Positions 1-7,388 are shown, numbered from the stretch's first letter. The stretch is DNA of 12,420 nucleotides from CAKSQF01 sp051868045 (GCA_051868045.1 JBJDZN010000002.1:1-12420); one strand, 5' to 3'. The notes: generated by a model not told the origin, from the letters alone. Made by a program: numbers and translations.

Positions 1-960
1 ACCTGCCCATCCGGAGGGATCAGCCATACTCAGAGAGGTCAGCTTGATGGAGGAGGTGGTGCGTCCGCCAAGATCGAAGGACTGAACGCTTGCGGAATTG
101 GTCAGATCAATATCAAGCTCACTGCCGTCGGTAAATTTGATGGTGGCAGAGGTGAAGTAGGTATCGTGGGGGAAGTCAGCACGGATATAAAGATTCAAAG
201 TGTCAACCTTAACGTCGTGACCGAAATCAATGGTGATATAGCCGGTCCGGGTGCTGAAATCGGAATCGGGACCCCAGGACTGAACAGGGTAGTTGCCGTG
301 ACCGTTATTCTGGGTGAATCCGTCGATGGCGTTTCTTGCCTCAAACTGATACTTGGATTCCTCGCTGGAGGCAAAACGGCAGATGCTGGAGGTGGTAGCG
401 TGGGGGAAGACATTTCCGTCCCAATATGCGTCGAAGGTATAGCCGGTGACAACCATGTCAGGATCCAGCAGATCGGCAGGGTTGAGAGCGAGATTGTGGG
501 ATGCCGTCAGTTCGGATGCGTCGGGAATACGGGCAGTGATGGTGGGTGCGGATAATTCCGAGGGATAACTGTAAGTCAGAGTAGGGATGGTGTACTCAAA
601 AGTGTTGCCGCTGACATACAGAATGGATTCCGCCAGTACATCCTTGGCAAGGCAGAATGCAACATAGTGCTGACCCTCAGGCAGGGTAACGACGACCTTG
701 TTGCCCTTCTTGAAGCTGGTGCGGGTCGTTGTCAATTCAACGGAACCCTCTCCACTGGCACTTCTGGATCCGCAGGTAATGGAAATGGTAGCGGAAGTGG
801 GTGTCTCGTTATCCGATGTATCGGTGGTTTCGCCGGTCTGAGCCTCGTTTGTGACGGTATCCGTGTTCGTATTGGTTTCCTTACCGCCTCCGCAGGACGA
901 AAGCAGAAGGGTTGCAGCCATCATCAGACAGATAAGTGAATGAATGGGTTTGATTCTCAT
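1..960 (-). CDS. Secreted lipoprotein with discoidin (F5/8 type C)-like domain, C-terminus cut by window edge
   Basis: I translated this frame directly; it is open for 320 codons and runs off the left edge. The N-terminus has a basic start, a hydrophobic stretch and a lipobox (LLLSSC, Cys23) followed by GGG, so it should be exported and lipid-anchored. A Thr/Asn/Glu-rich linker (about residues 27-57) follows, then a beta-rich region (about 58-175). From about residue 190 on there is a discoidin-like carbohydrate-binding fold: RNAIDGF, then YITIDFGHDVKVDTLNLYIR and a TDGS turn, the pattern of F5/8 type C and related modules in clostridial surface proteins. The start is set by GGAGG at 968-972, 7 nt upstream, and by a consensus promoter. 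It diverges from nahK and the GH43 gene, so binding of a glycan is a fair inference; any catalytic domain would lie outside the window. Confidence 0.85.
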   Translation of the reverse strand, partial: MRIKPIHSLICLMMAATLLLSSCGGGKETNTNTDTVTNEAQTGETTDTSDNETPTSATISITCGSRSASGEGSVELTTTRTSFKKGNKVVVTLPEGQHYVAFCLAKDVLAESILYVSGNTFEYTIPTLTYSYPSELSAPTITARIPDASELTASHNLALNPADLLDPDMVVTGYTFDAYWDGNVFPHATTSSICRFASSEESKYQFEARNAIDGFTQNNGHGNYPVQSWGPDSDFSTRTGYITIDFGHDVKVDTLNLYIRADFPHDTYFTSATIKFTDGSELDIDLTNSASVQSFDLGGRTTSSIKLTSLSMADPSGWAG

Positions 961-1002
961 GTTAATTCCTCCAATCGGTGTGTCAATTAATTCTACAAAA
1001 AA

Positions 1003-1031
1003 AGTATAGCATAACTTTCGAGGATTGTCAA
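1003..1031 (-). promoter_or_regulatory. Sigma-A promoter of the discoidin lipoprotein gene
   Basis: On the minus strand, -35 TTGACA (1026-1031), a 17-bp spacer and -10 TATACT (1003-1008), with an upstream TG giving an extended -10. Transcription would begin near 996, leaving a short leader before the GGAGG and the ATG at 960. Confidence 0.8.
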
Positions 1032-1133
1032 GGCACAATTGAAGAATTTTACCAATTTGTTCTGGAATTCCTGTGTCTTCCGCTGTCCGACAATCGTTTT
1101 TTTGAAATTATTGGAAGAATCGTCAAATTCGTC

Positions 1134-1162
1134 TTGACAAAGGCTTCAAAAATTGGTATAAT
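1134..1162 (+). promoter_or_regulatory. Sigma-A promoter of the nahK-GH43 unit
   Basis: TTGACA (1134-1139), 17-bp spacer, TATAAT (1157-1162): a perfect consensus match. It is back-to-back with the lipoprotein promoter; the two -35 hexamers are about 102 bp apart. I found no convincing inverted-repeat operator between them. Confidence 0.85.
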
Positions 1163-1208
1163 ACCAGAAGTACCATAAATACGAAGCCATTGTCTGAAAG
1201 GAAATCAT

Positions 1209-2324
1209 ATGTCAGAAGAACAGCTTGCCGAAATACTCAAACTTTACGGTATCAATCAGTTCGCCACACCTTACGGAAACGGTCACATAAATGATACGTA
1301 TGCGGTGGATGATCTGATTATCCAACGGATCAATACCCATGTTTTTCCCAATTACAAGGGACTTATGCAGAATATCCTTCTTATTACCGATTTTCTTCGT
1401 AAAAAGATCATCGAAAACGGGGGTGATCCTCTCCGTGAAACGCTGACATTGGTTCAGACTCTGGACGGTCGGAACTATGTTGAATTTCCGTCGGGCGTTT
1501 ATCGCGTCTATAAGCGGATACCGGATGCCGTCAGCTACGATTCGGTGTCTCCGGGCTTGCTTTATGAGGCGGCAAGAGGATTCGGTACCTTCCAGTCCAT
1601 GCTGGCAGATTTTCCCGCCGATCAGTTGGTTGAAACCATTCCGAATTTTCACAATACCCGAAGCCGCTTTGAAAATCTGCGTGCCGCAGTAAAGGCGGAT
1701 GCCGTGGGCAGAGCTGAAGCGGTTTCCGATGAGATTGCTTTCGCCTATTCTCATGAGAAGGATGTGGATGTGGTTCTGAATGCCATTGCAGACGGCAGGA
1801 TTCCCCTTCGGGTGACTCACAACGATACCAAGCTGAACAATGTTCTGCTGGACATCCACACGGGCAAGGCAGTCTGCGTGCTGGATCTGGACACCGTAAT
1901 GCCGGGGTCTCTGTTGTACGACTACGGTGATGCTCTCCGCTTCGGTGCCTCCACTGCTGCAGAGGATGAACGGGATCTGAATCTGGTTCATTTTGATCTT
2001 TCCAATTTTGAGGCGTTCACAAAGGGATTTCTGGAGGGGATCGGCGGAAATATTACCCCCTGCGAGCAGGAACTCCTTCCTTTTTCAATCCGGCTTCTGA
2101 CATTGGAGTGCGGTATGCGTTTTCTGACCGATTATCTTGAAGGGGATACCTACTTCAAAACCAGCCGCCGGGATCAAAATCTGGATCGCTGCAGGACTCA
2201 GTTCAAACTGGTACGGGAAATTGAGGGTTATGAAGATCAGATGAAGAAATTGATTGAAAAAATCAAGTTCGATCTGGCGTCGTCCCCGTCAGAAACGGTT
2301 TTACATCAGAACGAAAAAAAGTAA
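1209..2324 (+). CDS. nahK: N-acetylhexosamine 1-kinase (NahK-like phosphotransferase)
   Basis: Predicted to phosphorylate N-acetylglucosamine or N-acetylgalactosamine at C1 with ATP, feeding the galacto-N-biose/lacto-N-biose type salvage route; cytoplasmic. The 371-aa protein has the aminoglycoside-phosphotransferase kinase fold. Near the N-terminus it has GNGHINDTY (23-31). The catalytic loop is RVTHNDTKLNN (201-211), with the HND catalytic Asp206. The Mg-binding LDLDT is at 225-229, followed by MPGSLLYDYGD, RFGAS (244-248) and EDERDL. These blocks match remembered bifidobacterial NahK closely in order and spacing, and the length is usual. The start has AAAGG about 7 nt upstream. It is the first gene after a consensus promoter, and the GH43 lipoprotein follows after 33 nt, so an operon is likely. 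No phosphorylase (lnpA) or epimerase lies in the window, so the acceptor sugar remains inferred from family. Confidence 0.9.
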   Translation: MSEEQLAEILKLYGINQFATPYGNGHINDTYAVDDLIIQRINTHVFPNYKGLMQNILLITDFLRKKIIENGGDPLRETLTLVQTLDGRNYVEFPSGVYRVYKRIPDAVSYDSVSPGLLYEAARGFGTFQSMLADFPADQLVETIPNFHNTRSRFENLRAAVKADAVGRAEAVSDEIAFAYSHEKDVDVVLNAIADGRIPLRVTHNDTKLNNVLLDIHTGKAVCVLDLDTVMPGSLLYDYGDALRFGASTAAEDERDLNLVHFDLSNFEAFTKGFLEGIGGNITPCEQELLPFSIRLLTLECGMRFLTDYLEGDTYFKTSRRDQNLDRCRTQFKLVREIEGYEDQMKKLIEKIKFDLASSPSETVLHQNEKK

Positions 2325-2357
2325 CAGACCAAAAGAATAGATATGGAGGATTATGAA

Positions 2358-3860
2358 ATGAAATCGGCAAACAAGACCATTCGCTCATTTACAAAGGGAT
2401 TTCTCTGCGTTCTGATTTCAGCAGGGGTACTCCTTTCTGCCGCTGCCTGCGGTGGTGGTAACGAGTCGGAACAAACGGATGATACCACGAATGTTCAGAA
2501 GGACATTGGAACCGAGATACCCGTTATTGTAGACGGAGATTCCGATTATCAGGTTGTTTATCCTGCGGGTATCATTTCGCCTACCAAAAAGATTTACACC
2601 AACTTCAAATCCTATGTTCGCAGTGCAACCGGATTTACCTTTAATATGGTTGCAGATACTACAGAACAGGTCGATAAGGAGATTCTTATCGGACTTACCA
2701 ACCGTCCTGCCTCTGCCGATGCCTATGCGAAGCTGGGAAAGAATCAGTTCTCCTTCAGTCTGTCGGGAAACTCCATTGTTATTGCCGCATATGACGACAA
2801 TTGTATGGATCTTGCACTGGAAACCTTTGCCGAGAACTTCGGTTCCGAAGATAAACTGTCGGTTTTTACCGGATCTTTCCCTGTCACCTATCAGTGTGAC
2901 GATGAGTTTAGCGAGGTTGTCATTGATAACACCAGGAACATTGAGGGGGACGATCCCTATGTTATCAACCACGACGGCTATTATTATTACTGCTGGTCCA
3001 GCGGAGGCGTAATGGTCGCCCAGATCAGCAATCTGAACAACATCGTTAAGGATGGCGGAAAGCAGGTTTTCAGCGCATCTCAGAACGGGTTTGATTCAGT
3101 ATGGGCACCGGAACTTCACTATATCGACGGAAACTGGTACATTTATGTGGCAATGTGCAAGGGAACCAGCGATAATGCCATGCACCGTATGTACTGCCTC
3201 AAGGGAACGAGTCAGGACCCTACCGACCCCTTTGAACTGGTGGGACAGGTTACCGATCCCACCAATAAGTGGGCAATTGACGGAACCGTGTTTAAGTATC
3301 ACGATGAGCTGTATACGGTATGGTCCGGCTGGCAGGGAGATACCGACGGAATTCAGAATCTCTATATTGCCCATATGAGCAATCCCTGGACCATCGACAG
3401 TGAACGGGTATTGATTTCCGCTCCCACCACATGGGACGGTATTACCAAAAATCCCTCCGTCAATGAGGGACCGTGTGCCATCGTGTGCGGAGATACCGTG
3501 TACATTCTCTATTCCGGTAACGGAAGCTGGACAGATGATTACTGCATCGGCTACCTGTCCTGCTCGGACGGGGATTTACTGAATGCCTCCTCCTGGAAAA
3601 AGTATGCCCGTGCGCTGCTGACCAAATCCGAACAGATCTACGGTCCCGGTCACTGTTCGGTGACAACCGCCGATGACGGAAGCTATCAGCTCATCTATCA
3701 CGCAAACCTGGTTTCCGGTACCGGATGGTCCGGACGCTCTGTCCGTGTTCAGAAGCTTCTTGTGAGCGAGAACGGCATCGCTCTTGAAACTAAGAAGGCA
3801 CTGGAATCCACCCTTCCTGTCTTCAAGAAAAAGATTCTTGTCGGTATTGTAGAAGAATAA
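2358..3860 (+). CDS. GH43-type glycoside hydrolase lipoprotein
   Basis: A 500-aa exported glycosidase of the five-bladed propeller family GH43 (arabinofuranosidase, xylosidase or galactosidase-like; substrate not readable). The start at 2358 is preferred over an in-frame ATG at 2343 because GGAGG lies at 2345-2349, 8 nt upstream. Residues 1-31 are a lipoprotein signal ending AAAC-GGG (Cys31), then an acidic linker. About 55-180 resembles the small alpha/beta domain found N-terminal to hexosaminidase-like catalytic domains. The propeller is about 190-480. Likely catalytic triad: base Asp199 (GDDPYV), pKa modulator Asp308 (WAIDGTVF) and acid Glu370 (NEGPCAI). VWAPE and GPGH (His432, metal-binding position in the family) are also present. 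All three carboxylates are intact. Pairing with nahK suggests the freed glycan contains, or is accompanied by, N-acetylhexosamine; that is inference. Confidence 0.88.
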   Translation: MKSANKTIRSFTKGFLCVLISAGVLLSAAACGGGNESEQTDDTTNVQKDIGTEIPVIVDGDSDYQVVYPAGIISPTKKIYTNFKSYVRSATGFTFNMVADTTEQVDKEILIGLTNRPASADAYAKLGKNQFSFSLSGNSIVIAAYDDNCMDLALETFAENFGSEDKLSVFTGSFPVTYQCDDEFSEVVIDNTRNIEGDDPYVINHDGYYYYCWSSGGVMVAQISNLNNIVKDGGKQVFSASQNGFDSVWAPELHYIDGNWYIYVAMCKGTSDNAMHRMYCLKGTSQDPTDPFELVGQVTDPTNKWAIDGTVFKYHDELYTVWSGWQGDTDGIQNLYIAHMSNPWTIDSERVLISAPTTWDGITKNPSVNEGPCAIVCGDTVYILYSGNGSWTDDYCIGYLSCSDGDLLNASSWKKYARALLTKSEQIYGPGHCSVTTADDGSYQLIYHANLVSGTGWSGRSVRVQKLLVSENGIALETKKALESTLPVFKKKILVGIVEE

Positions 3861-3884
3861 ACCGATCATCCTAATTATGTATCA

Positions 3885-3924
3885 GGATTCGACCGTCTGT
3901 GGCACCGCCCTGACGGTCGAATCC
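3885..3924 (+). terminator. Hairpin after the GH43 gene, probable terminator
   Basis: A perfect 13-bp stem (3885-3897 with 3912-3924) around a 14-nt loop, 24 nt past the GH43 stop. There is no T-run on either strand, so intrinsic termination is uncertain; it may only be a 3' stabilising hairpin. Confidence 0.5.
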
Positions 3925-3962
3925 CATATCTTGTGCCAAATTGTGCAATACCACCAAAAAAA

Positions 3963-3978
3963 ACACAATATATTGTGT
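3963..3978 (+). promoter_or_regulatory. NrdR box 1 (perfect palindrome)
   Basis: ACACAATATATTGTGT, a perfect 16-bp palindrome (18 bp with flanking A and T) matching the known NrdR-box consensus. It sits 10 bp upstream of the -35 of the nrdD promoter. NrdR is the ATP-cone, zinc-ribbon repressor of ribonucleotide reductase genes, and the gene downstream is nrdD, so sequence and context agree. Confidence 0.9.
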
Positions 3979-3988
3979 TAGTTGCCAA

Positions 3989-4017
3989 TTGACAAAAACG
4001 AATTTGTGTGCTAGAAT
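3989..4017 (+). promoter_or_regulatory. Sigma-A promoter of nrdD-nrdG-dut
   Basis: TTGACA (3989-3994), 17-bp spacer, TAGAAT (4012-4017). The predicted start is near 4024, giving a leader of about 160 nt. NrdR box 2 fills the spacer. Confidence 0.8.
3994..4009 (+). promoter_or_regulatory. NrdR box 2 (degenerate)
   Basis: AAAAACGAATTTGTGT matches box 1 at 10 of 16 positions, with an intact right half. It is placed exactly 31 bp (about three helical turns) from box 1, the spacing typical of NrdR box pairs. It lies between the -35 and -10, where a bound repressor would block polymerase. Confidence 0.65.
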
Positions 4018-4023
4018 AATAGC

Positions 4024-4185
4024 GATCGGTACCGCCTGAAGAAAGAGGTACCGGAAATCCGGTTCGTGTGACTGCAAGTTAACGGGTCATATGAAATCAA
4101 TCACGAGAGTTAACGAGCGACAAATCCTTTCCCACGGAAAGGATTTGTCATTCTCATGGTAAGGAAAAAGGGAGGATCATCATTC
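4024..4185 (+). promoter_or_regulatory. Structured nrdD 5' leader RNA, unidentified
   Basis: This 5' UTR is rich in dyads. CGGTACC (4027-4033) pairs with GGTACCG (4047-4053). CCGG(AAAT)CCGG (4051-4062) makes a small hairpin. CGTGTGAC (4065-4072) can pair in two steps with GTCA (4086-4089) and CACG (4102-4105). GTTAAC occurs at 4078-4083 and 4109-4114. A perfect 14-bp hairpin follows at 4119-4149. The SD (GGAGG, 4171-4175) is left unpaired. Some words (AAAGAGG, CCGG/AAATCCGG, GACTGCAAG) recall the core of cobalamin riboswitches, but the B12-box region is missing, so I do not assign a class. Confidence 0.5.
4119..4149 (+). other. Perfect 14-bp hairpin just upstream of nrdD
   Basis: GACAAATCCTTTCC (4119-4132), loop CAC, then its exact complement (4136-4149). 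It ends 36 nt before the nrdD start and is not followed by a T-run, so it is not a classical attenuator. It also does not cover the SD. It could be an mRNA-stability element, a processing site or the 3' arm of a switch. Confidence 0.65.
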
Positions 4186-6315
4186 ATGAAGGTAATCAAA
4201 CGGGACGGTTCAACCGTCGATTTTGATCGCAGTAAGATTGTGATCGCAATTCGAAAGGCAAACGATGCAGTGGATCCCGAGGAGCGGATAGACGATAATG
4301 GGATCGAAAAGATCGTTTCCTATGTGGAAAGCAAACACCGTCAAAGACTGCTGGTCGAAGACATTCAGGATATGGTAGAGGAAAAGCTGATGGAGGCGGA
4401 CAAGTATGTCCTTGCCAAGGCCTATATCATCTACCGCTACAATCGTGCGCTGGTCAGAAAGGCTAATACCACTGACGAGTCCATTCTCAGTCTTCTGAAG
4501 AACTCCAATAAGGAGCTTGCCGAAGAGAACAGCAATAAAAATACGGTTATCGCTGCCACCCAGCGGGACTATATTGCAGGAGAGGTCAGCCGCGACCTGA
4601 CCCGCCGTCTGCTTCTGCCCGAGGCAATCTCCAAGGCACACGATGAGGGTCTGCTTCACTTCCATGATGCCGATTATTTTGTTCAGCCCATTTTCAACTG
4701 CTGTCTGATCAACATCGGTGATATGCTGGAAAATGGCACCGTTATGAACGGCAAGATGATCGAGTCCCCGAAATCCTTCCAGGTGGCTTGTACGGTAATG
4801 ACCCAGATCATCGCCTGTGTTGCCTCCAATCAGTATGGCGGACAGTCGGTAGACATCAGTCATTTGGGCAAATATCTGCGCAAATCCTACAACAAGTTCA
4901 AAAAACAGATTACCGCAAAATTTGAGGGACAGATGACCGAGGAGCAGATCGAGCAGATCGTTTCGGACAGGCTCCGGGACGAGCTGAAGTCGGGGGTTCA
5001 GACCATCCAGTATCAGATCAATACCCTGATGACCACCAACGGACAGTCGCCTTTCGTAACCCTCTTCCTGAATCTGCGCTCTGAGGATGACGAGTATGTG
5101 AAGGAAAACGCCATGATCATCGAGGAGATTCTTCGTCAGCGTTACGAGGGAATCAAGAATGAGGTTGGCGTTTACGTGACTCCCGCCTTCCCAAAACTGG
5201 TCTATGTGCTGGATGAATACAATGCCCTGAAGGGCGGAAAATACGATTATCTGACCAAGCTGGCAGTCAAATGTTCCGCTAAGCGGATGTATCCCGACTA
5301 TATCTCCGCAAAGAAGATGCGCGAGAATTACGAGGGTAATGTCTTCTCGCCTATGGGATGCCGCTCCTTCCTTTCTCCCTGGAAGGATGAGAACGGAAAC
5401 TACAAGTTTGAAGGACGCTTCAATCAGGGCGTCGTCTCCATCAACCTGCCCCAGATCGGTCTTGTGGTCAAGGGTGATATGGACAAGTTCTGGGAGGAAT
5501 TCGATCGCAGACTTGAGATTTGCAAACAAGCCCTGATGGTAAGACATAATGCCCTGAAGGGTGTGAAATCGGATGTCAGCCCCGTCCATTGGCAGTACGG
5601 TGCCATTGCCAGACTAGGCAAGGGTGAGACCATCGACAAATTCCTGTACGGAGGCTATTCCTCCATCTCGCTGGGCTACATCGGACTGTATGAACTGACC
5701 AAACTGATGACCGGTGTCAGCCATACCGATCCCAAGGGACAGGAGTTTGCGCTGAAGGTGATGAACCACCTTCGCGAAACCACCGACCGTTGGAAGAAGG
5801 AAACCAATATCGGCTTTGCTCTGTACGGAACTCCCGCCGAATCCCTGTGCTATCGCTTCGCCCGCATTGATAAGGAGCGTTTCGGTACCGTTCCCGATGT
5901 GACCGACAAGGGCTACTATACCAACTCCTATCATGTGGATGTTCGTGAGAAGATCGACGCCTTCAGCAAGTTTACTTTTGAAAGCCAGTTCCAGAAGATT
6001 TCCTCCGGCGGATCCATTTCCTATGTGGAAATTCCCAACCTCCGTCACAATCTGGAGGCACTGGAGGACGTGGTTCGCTTTATTTACGACAACATCCAGT
6101 ATGCCGAATTCAATACCAAGAGCGACTACTGCCATGTCTGCGGATACGATGGAGAGATCATCATCAACGATGACAACGAATGGGAATGCCCCGTCTGCCA
6201 CAATAAGGATCATAAGAAGATGAACGTTACCCGCCGTACCTGTGGCTATCTGGGCGAAAACTTCTGGAATGTGGGCAAGACCAAGGAGATCAAATCCCGT
6301 GTTCTTCATCTGTAA
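4186..6315 (+). CDS. nrdD: Anaerobic (class III) ribonucleoside-triphosphate reductase
   Basis: Glycyl-radical enzyme that reduces ribonucleoside triphosphates to dNTPs under anoxia; cytoplasmic, activated by NrdG. The 709-aa form begins MKVIKRDGSTVDFD, the usual ATP-cone start (about 1-93, allosteric dATP/ATP site). It is preferred over an in-frame ATG at 4156 because GGAGG (4171-4175) lies 10 nt before 4186 and nothing suitable precedes 4156. The catalytic barrel follows, with NCCLIN (171-176), GQSPF and MGCRSFL (Cys392, candidate thiyl-radical Cys). The C-terminal zinc site is Cys649/Cys652 with Cys668/Cys671, and the glycyl-radical motif RRTCGYLGENFWN puts the radical on Gly687. All key residues are intact. 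nrdG starts 12 nt after the stop. Regulation is predicted by NrdR at the promoter plus the structured leader. Confidence 0.97.
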   Translation: MKVIKRDGSTVDFDRSKIVIAIRKANDAVDPEERIDDNGIEKIVSYVESKHRQRLLVEDIQDMVEEKLMEADKYVLAKAYIIYRYNRALVRKANTTDESILSLLKNSNKELAEENSNKNTVIAATQRDYIAGEVSRDLTRRLLLPEAISKAHDEGLLHFHDADYFVQPIFNCCLINIGDMLENGTVMNGKMIESPKSFQVACTVMTQIIACVASNQYGGQSVDISHLGKYLRKSYNKFKKQITAKFEGQMTEEQIEQIVSDRLRDELKSGVQTIQYQINTLMTTNGQSPFVTLFLNLRSEDDEYVKENAMIIEEILRQRYEGIKNEVGVYVTPAFPKLVYVLDEYNALKGGKYDYLTKLAVKCSAKRMYPDYISAKKMRENYEGNVFSPMGCRSFLSPWKDENGNYKFEGRFNQGVVSINLPQIGLVVKGDMDKFWEEFDRRLEICKQALMVRHNALKGVKSDVSPVHWQYGAIARLGKGETIDKFLYGGYSSISLGYIGLYELTKLMTGVSHTDPKGQEFALKVMNHLRETTDRWKKETNIGFALYGTPAESLCYRFARIDKERFGTVPDVTDKGYYTNSYHVDVREKIDAFSKFTFESQFQKISSGGSISYVEIPNLRHNLEALEDVVRFIYDNIQYAEFNTKSDYCHVCGYDGEIIINDDNEWECPVCHNKDHKKMNVTRRTCGYLGENFWNVGKTKEIKSRVLHL

Positions 6316-6327
6316 TCGGTGACGGCT

Positions 6328-6858
6328 ATGAATTTTGCAACCATCAAGAAATTCGACGTTGCCAACGGTCCCGGTGTTCGGGTATCCCTGTTCGTCAGCG
6401 GATGCACCCATCACTGTAAGGGTTGCTTCAACGCAGAGGCATGGGATTTTGACTATGGCGATCCCTTTACCGAAAGGGAGGTCAAGATCATTCTGGATGC
6501 CCTCCGACCTGACTATATCAAGGGCTTCTCCCTTTTGGGGGGAGAACCCTTTGAGGCGGCAAACCAGCCCTGTCTTGCCGATCTGCTGGAACGGATCAAA
6601 GGCAAATATCCCAATAAGACGGTCTGGTGTTATTCCGGGTACAGCCTCACTGAAAATCTGCTGCCCGCAACGGTCGGAAGTCGGGAGAACATCCGCCGAA
6701 TGCTGAACTGTATTGACATTCTGGTGGACGGAGAGTTCGTGGAGGAAAAAAAGGATCTGAATCTTCGGTTCAAAGGTTCCTCCAATCAGCGAATCATCCG
6801 TGTTCCCGAGACCCTGAAAACCAGTCAGATCGTCCTTTGGGATCCCGAAAATTCCTGA
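6328..6858 (+). CDS. nrdG: Anaerobic ribonucleotide reductase activating protein (radical SAM)
   Basis: A 176-aa radical-SAM activase that installs the glycyl radical on NrdD using S-adenosylmethionine and a [4Fe-4S] cluster. The cluster motif CTHHCKGC (Cys26, Cys30, Cys33; CX3CX2C) is complete. FSLLGGEPFE (GGEP 71-74) is the SAM-amino-group motif. NGPGVRVSLFVSGC at the front and VDGEF with LRFKGSSNQR near the end are typical of NrdG. The ATG at 6328 has GGTGA 5 nt upstream; an in-frame GTG at 6319 is less likely. The 12-nt gap from nrdD and the matched function make co-transcription nearly certain. Confidence 0.96.
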   Translation: MNFATIKKFDVANGPGVRVSLFVSGCTHHCKGCFNAEAWDFDYGDPFTEREVKIILDALRPDYIKGFSLLGGEPFEAANQPCLADLLERIKGKYPNKTVWCYSGYSLTENLLPATVGSRENIRRMLNCIDILVDGEFVEEKKDLNLRFKGSSNQRIIRVPETLKTSQIVLWDPENS

Positions 6859-6921
6859 AAATGAAAAAAGATAAAATGAAAAATGAAAACTTGGCGCAAT
6901 TATGAAAGGAATGCCCAGAAA

Positions 6922-7359
6922 ATGAATGTACGCATCAAAAAATTAAAGGATTCTGCCATCCTGCCCACCTATGGATCCCCGTATTCGGCAGGAGCCGATC
7001 TGTATGCCTGTATTGACGGTTCTCTGACCATCGAGCCGGGGCAGACCGTGATGGTTCATACCGGACTTGCCATGGAAATTCCCGTAGGCTATGCCGGACT
7101 GGTCTACGCCCGCAGCGGTCTTGCCACCAAGAGAGGTCTTGCACCTGCCAATAAGGTGGGCGTCATTGACAGCGATTATCGCGGCGAGATCATGGTGGCT
7201 CTCCATAATCATTCGTCAAAACCGCAGACGGTGCTTGACAGCGAGCGGATTGCACAGCTCGTGATCACTCCCTGCTACAGTGCCGATTTTGAGGTTGTGG
7301 AAGAACTGTCCGACACCATAAGAGGTGAAGGCGGCTTTGGTTCCACCGGCAGAAAATAA
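6922..7359 (+). CDS. dut: dUTP diphosphatase (trimeric dUTPase)
   Basis: Hydrolyses dUTP to dUMP and PPi, limiting uracil in DNA and supplying dUMP to thymidylate synthesis. All five motifs of the trimeric family are present in the 145-aa form: SAGADLYA (22-29), ARSGLA (63-68), GVIDSDYRGEI (80-90), ERIAQLV (108-114) and the C-terminal RGEGGFGSTG (134-143). An in-frame ATG at 6883 would add 13 residues. I chose 6922 because MNVRIKKL is the usual family start and the length is typical; an AAAGGA lies at 6905-6910, rather far (11 nt). It follows nrdG by 63 A-rich nucleotides with no promoter or terminator visible, so it probably belongs to the nrd operon. Confidence 0.95.
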   Translation: MNVRIKKLKDSAILPTYGSPYSAGADLYACIDGSLTIEPGQTVMVHTGLAMEIPVGYAGLVYARSGLATKRGLAPANKVGVIDSDYRGEIMVALHNHSSKPQTVLDSERIAQLVITPCYSADFEVVEELSDTIRGEGGFGSTGRK

Positions 7360-7388
7360 GGGAAACAGGGGCTTGCGACAGCCCCGAT

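Noticed and set aside
166..939. Plus-strand open frames of 129 and 90 codons opposite the first lipoprotein
   Set aside because: They are antisense to a frame with signal peptide, lipobox, SD and promoter; their Gly/Val-rich products look like shadows.
1023..1095. Inverted GATTGTC (1023-1029) and GACAATC (1089-1095) between the divergent promoters, as a looping operator
   Set aside because: The left copy is largely explained by the -35 hexamer; seven bases 60 bp apart is weak evidence.
3931..3946. Direct repeat TTGTGC at 3931-3936 and 3941-3946 upstream of NrdR box 1
   Set aside because: Six bases repeated at 10-bp spacing could be a binding site, but it is too short and AT-rich context makes chance likely.
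4027..4115. Calling the nrdD leader a cobalamin riboswitch
   Set aside because: Only scattered words match; the conserved P4 loop and the B12-box region that would be needed are absent, so I left it as an unidentified leader.
4210..5589. Long minus-strand open frame (459 codons) inside nrdD, and similar ones opposite pepT, M42 and nahK
   Set aside because: They are antisense to genes with complete catalytic motifs, lack SD and promoter, and arise from codon bias of the sense gene.
6861..6905. 14-codon Lys-rich ORF between nrdG and dut
   Set aside because: No SD and low-complexity A-rich sequence; probably part of the intergenic leader for dut.
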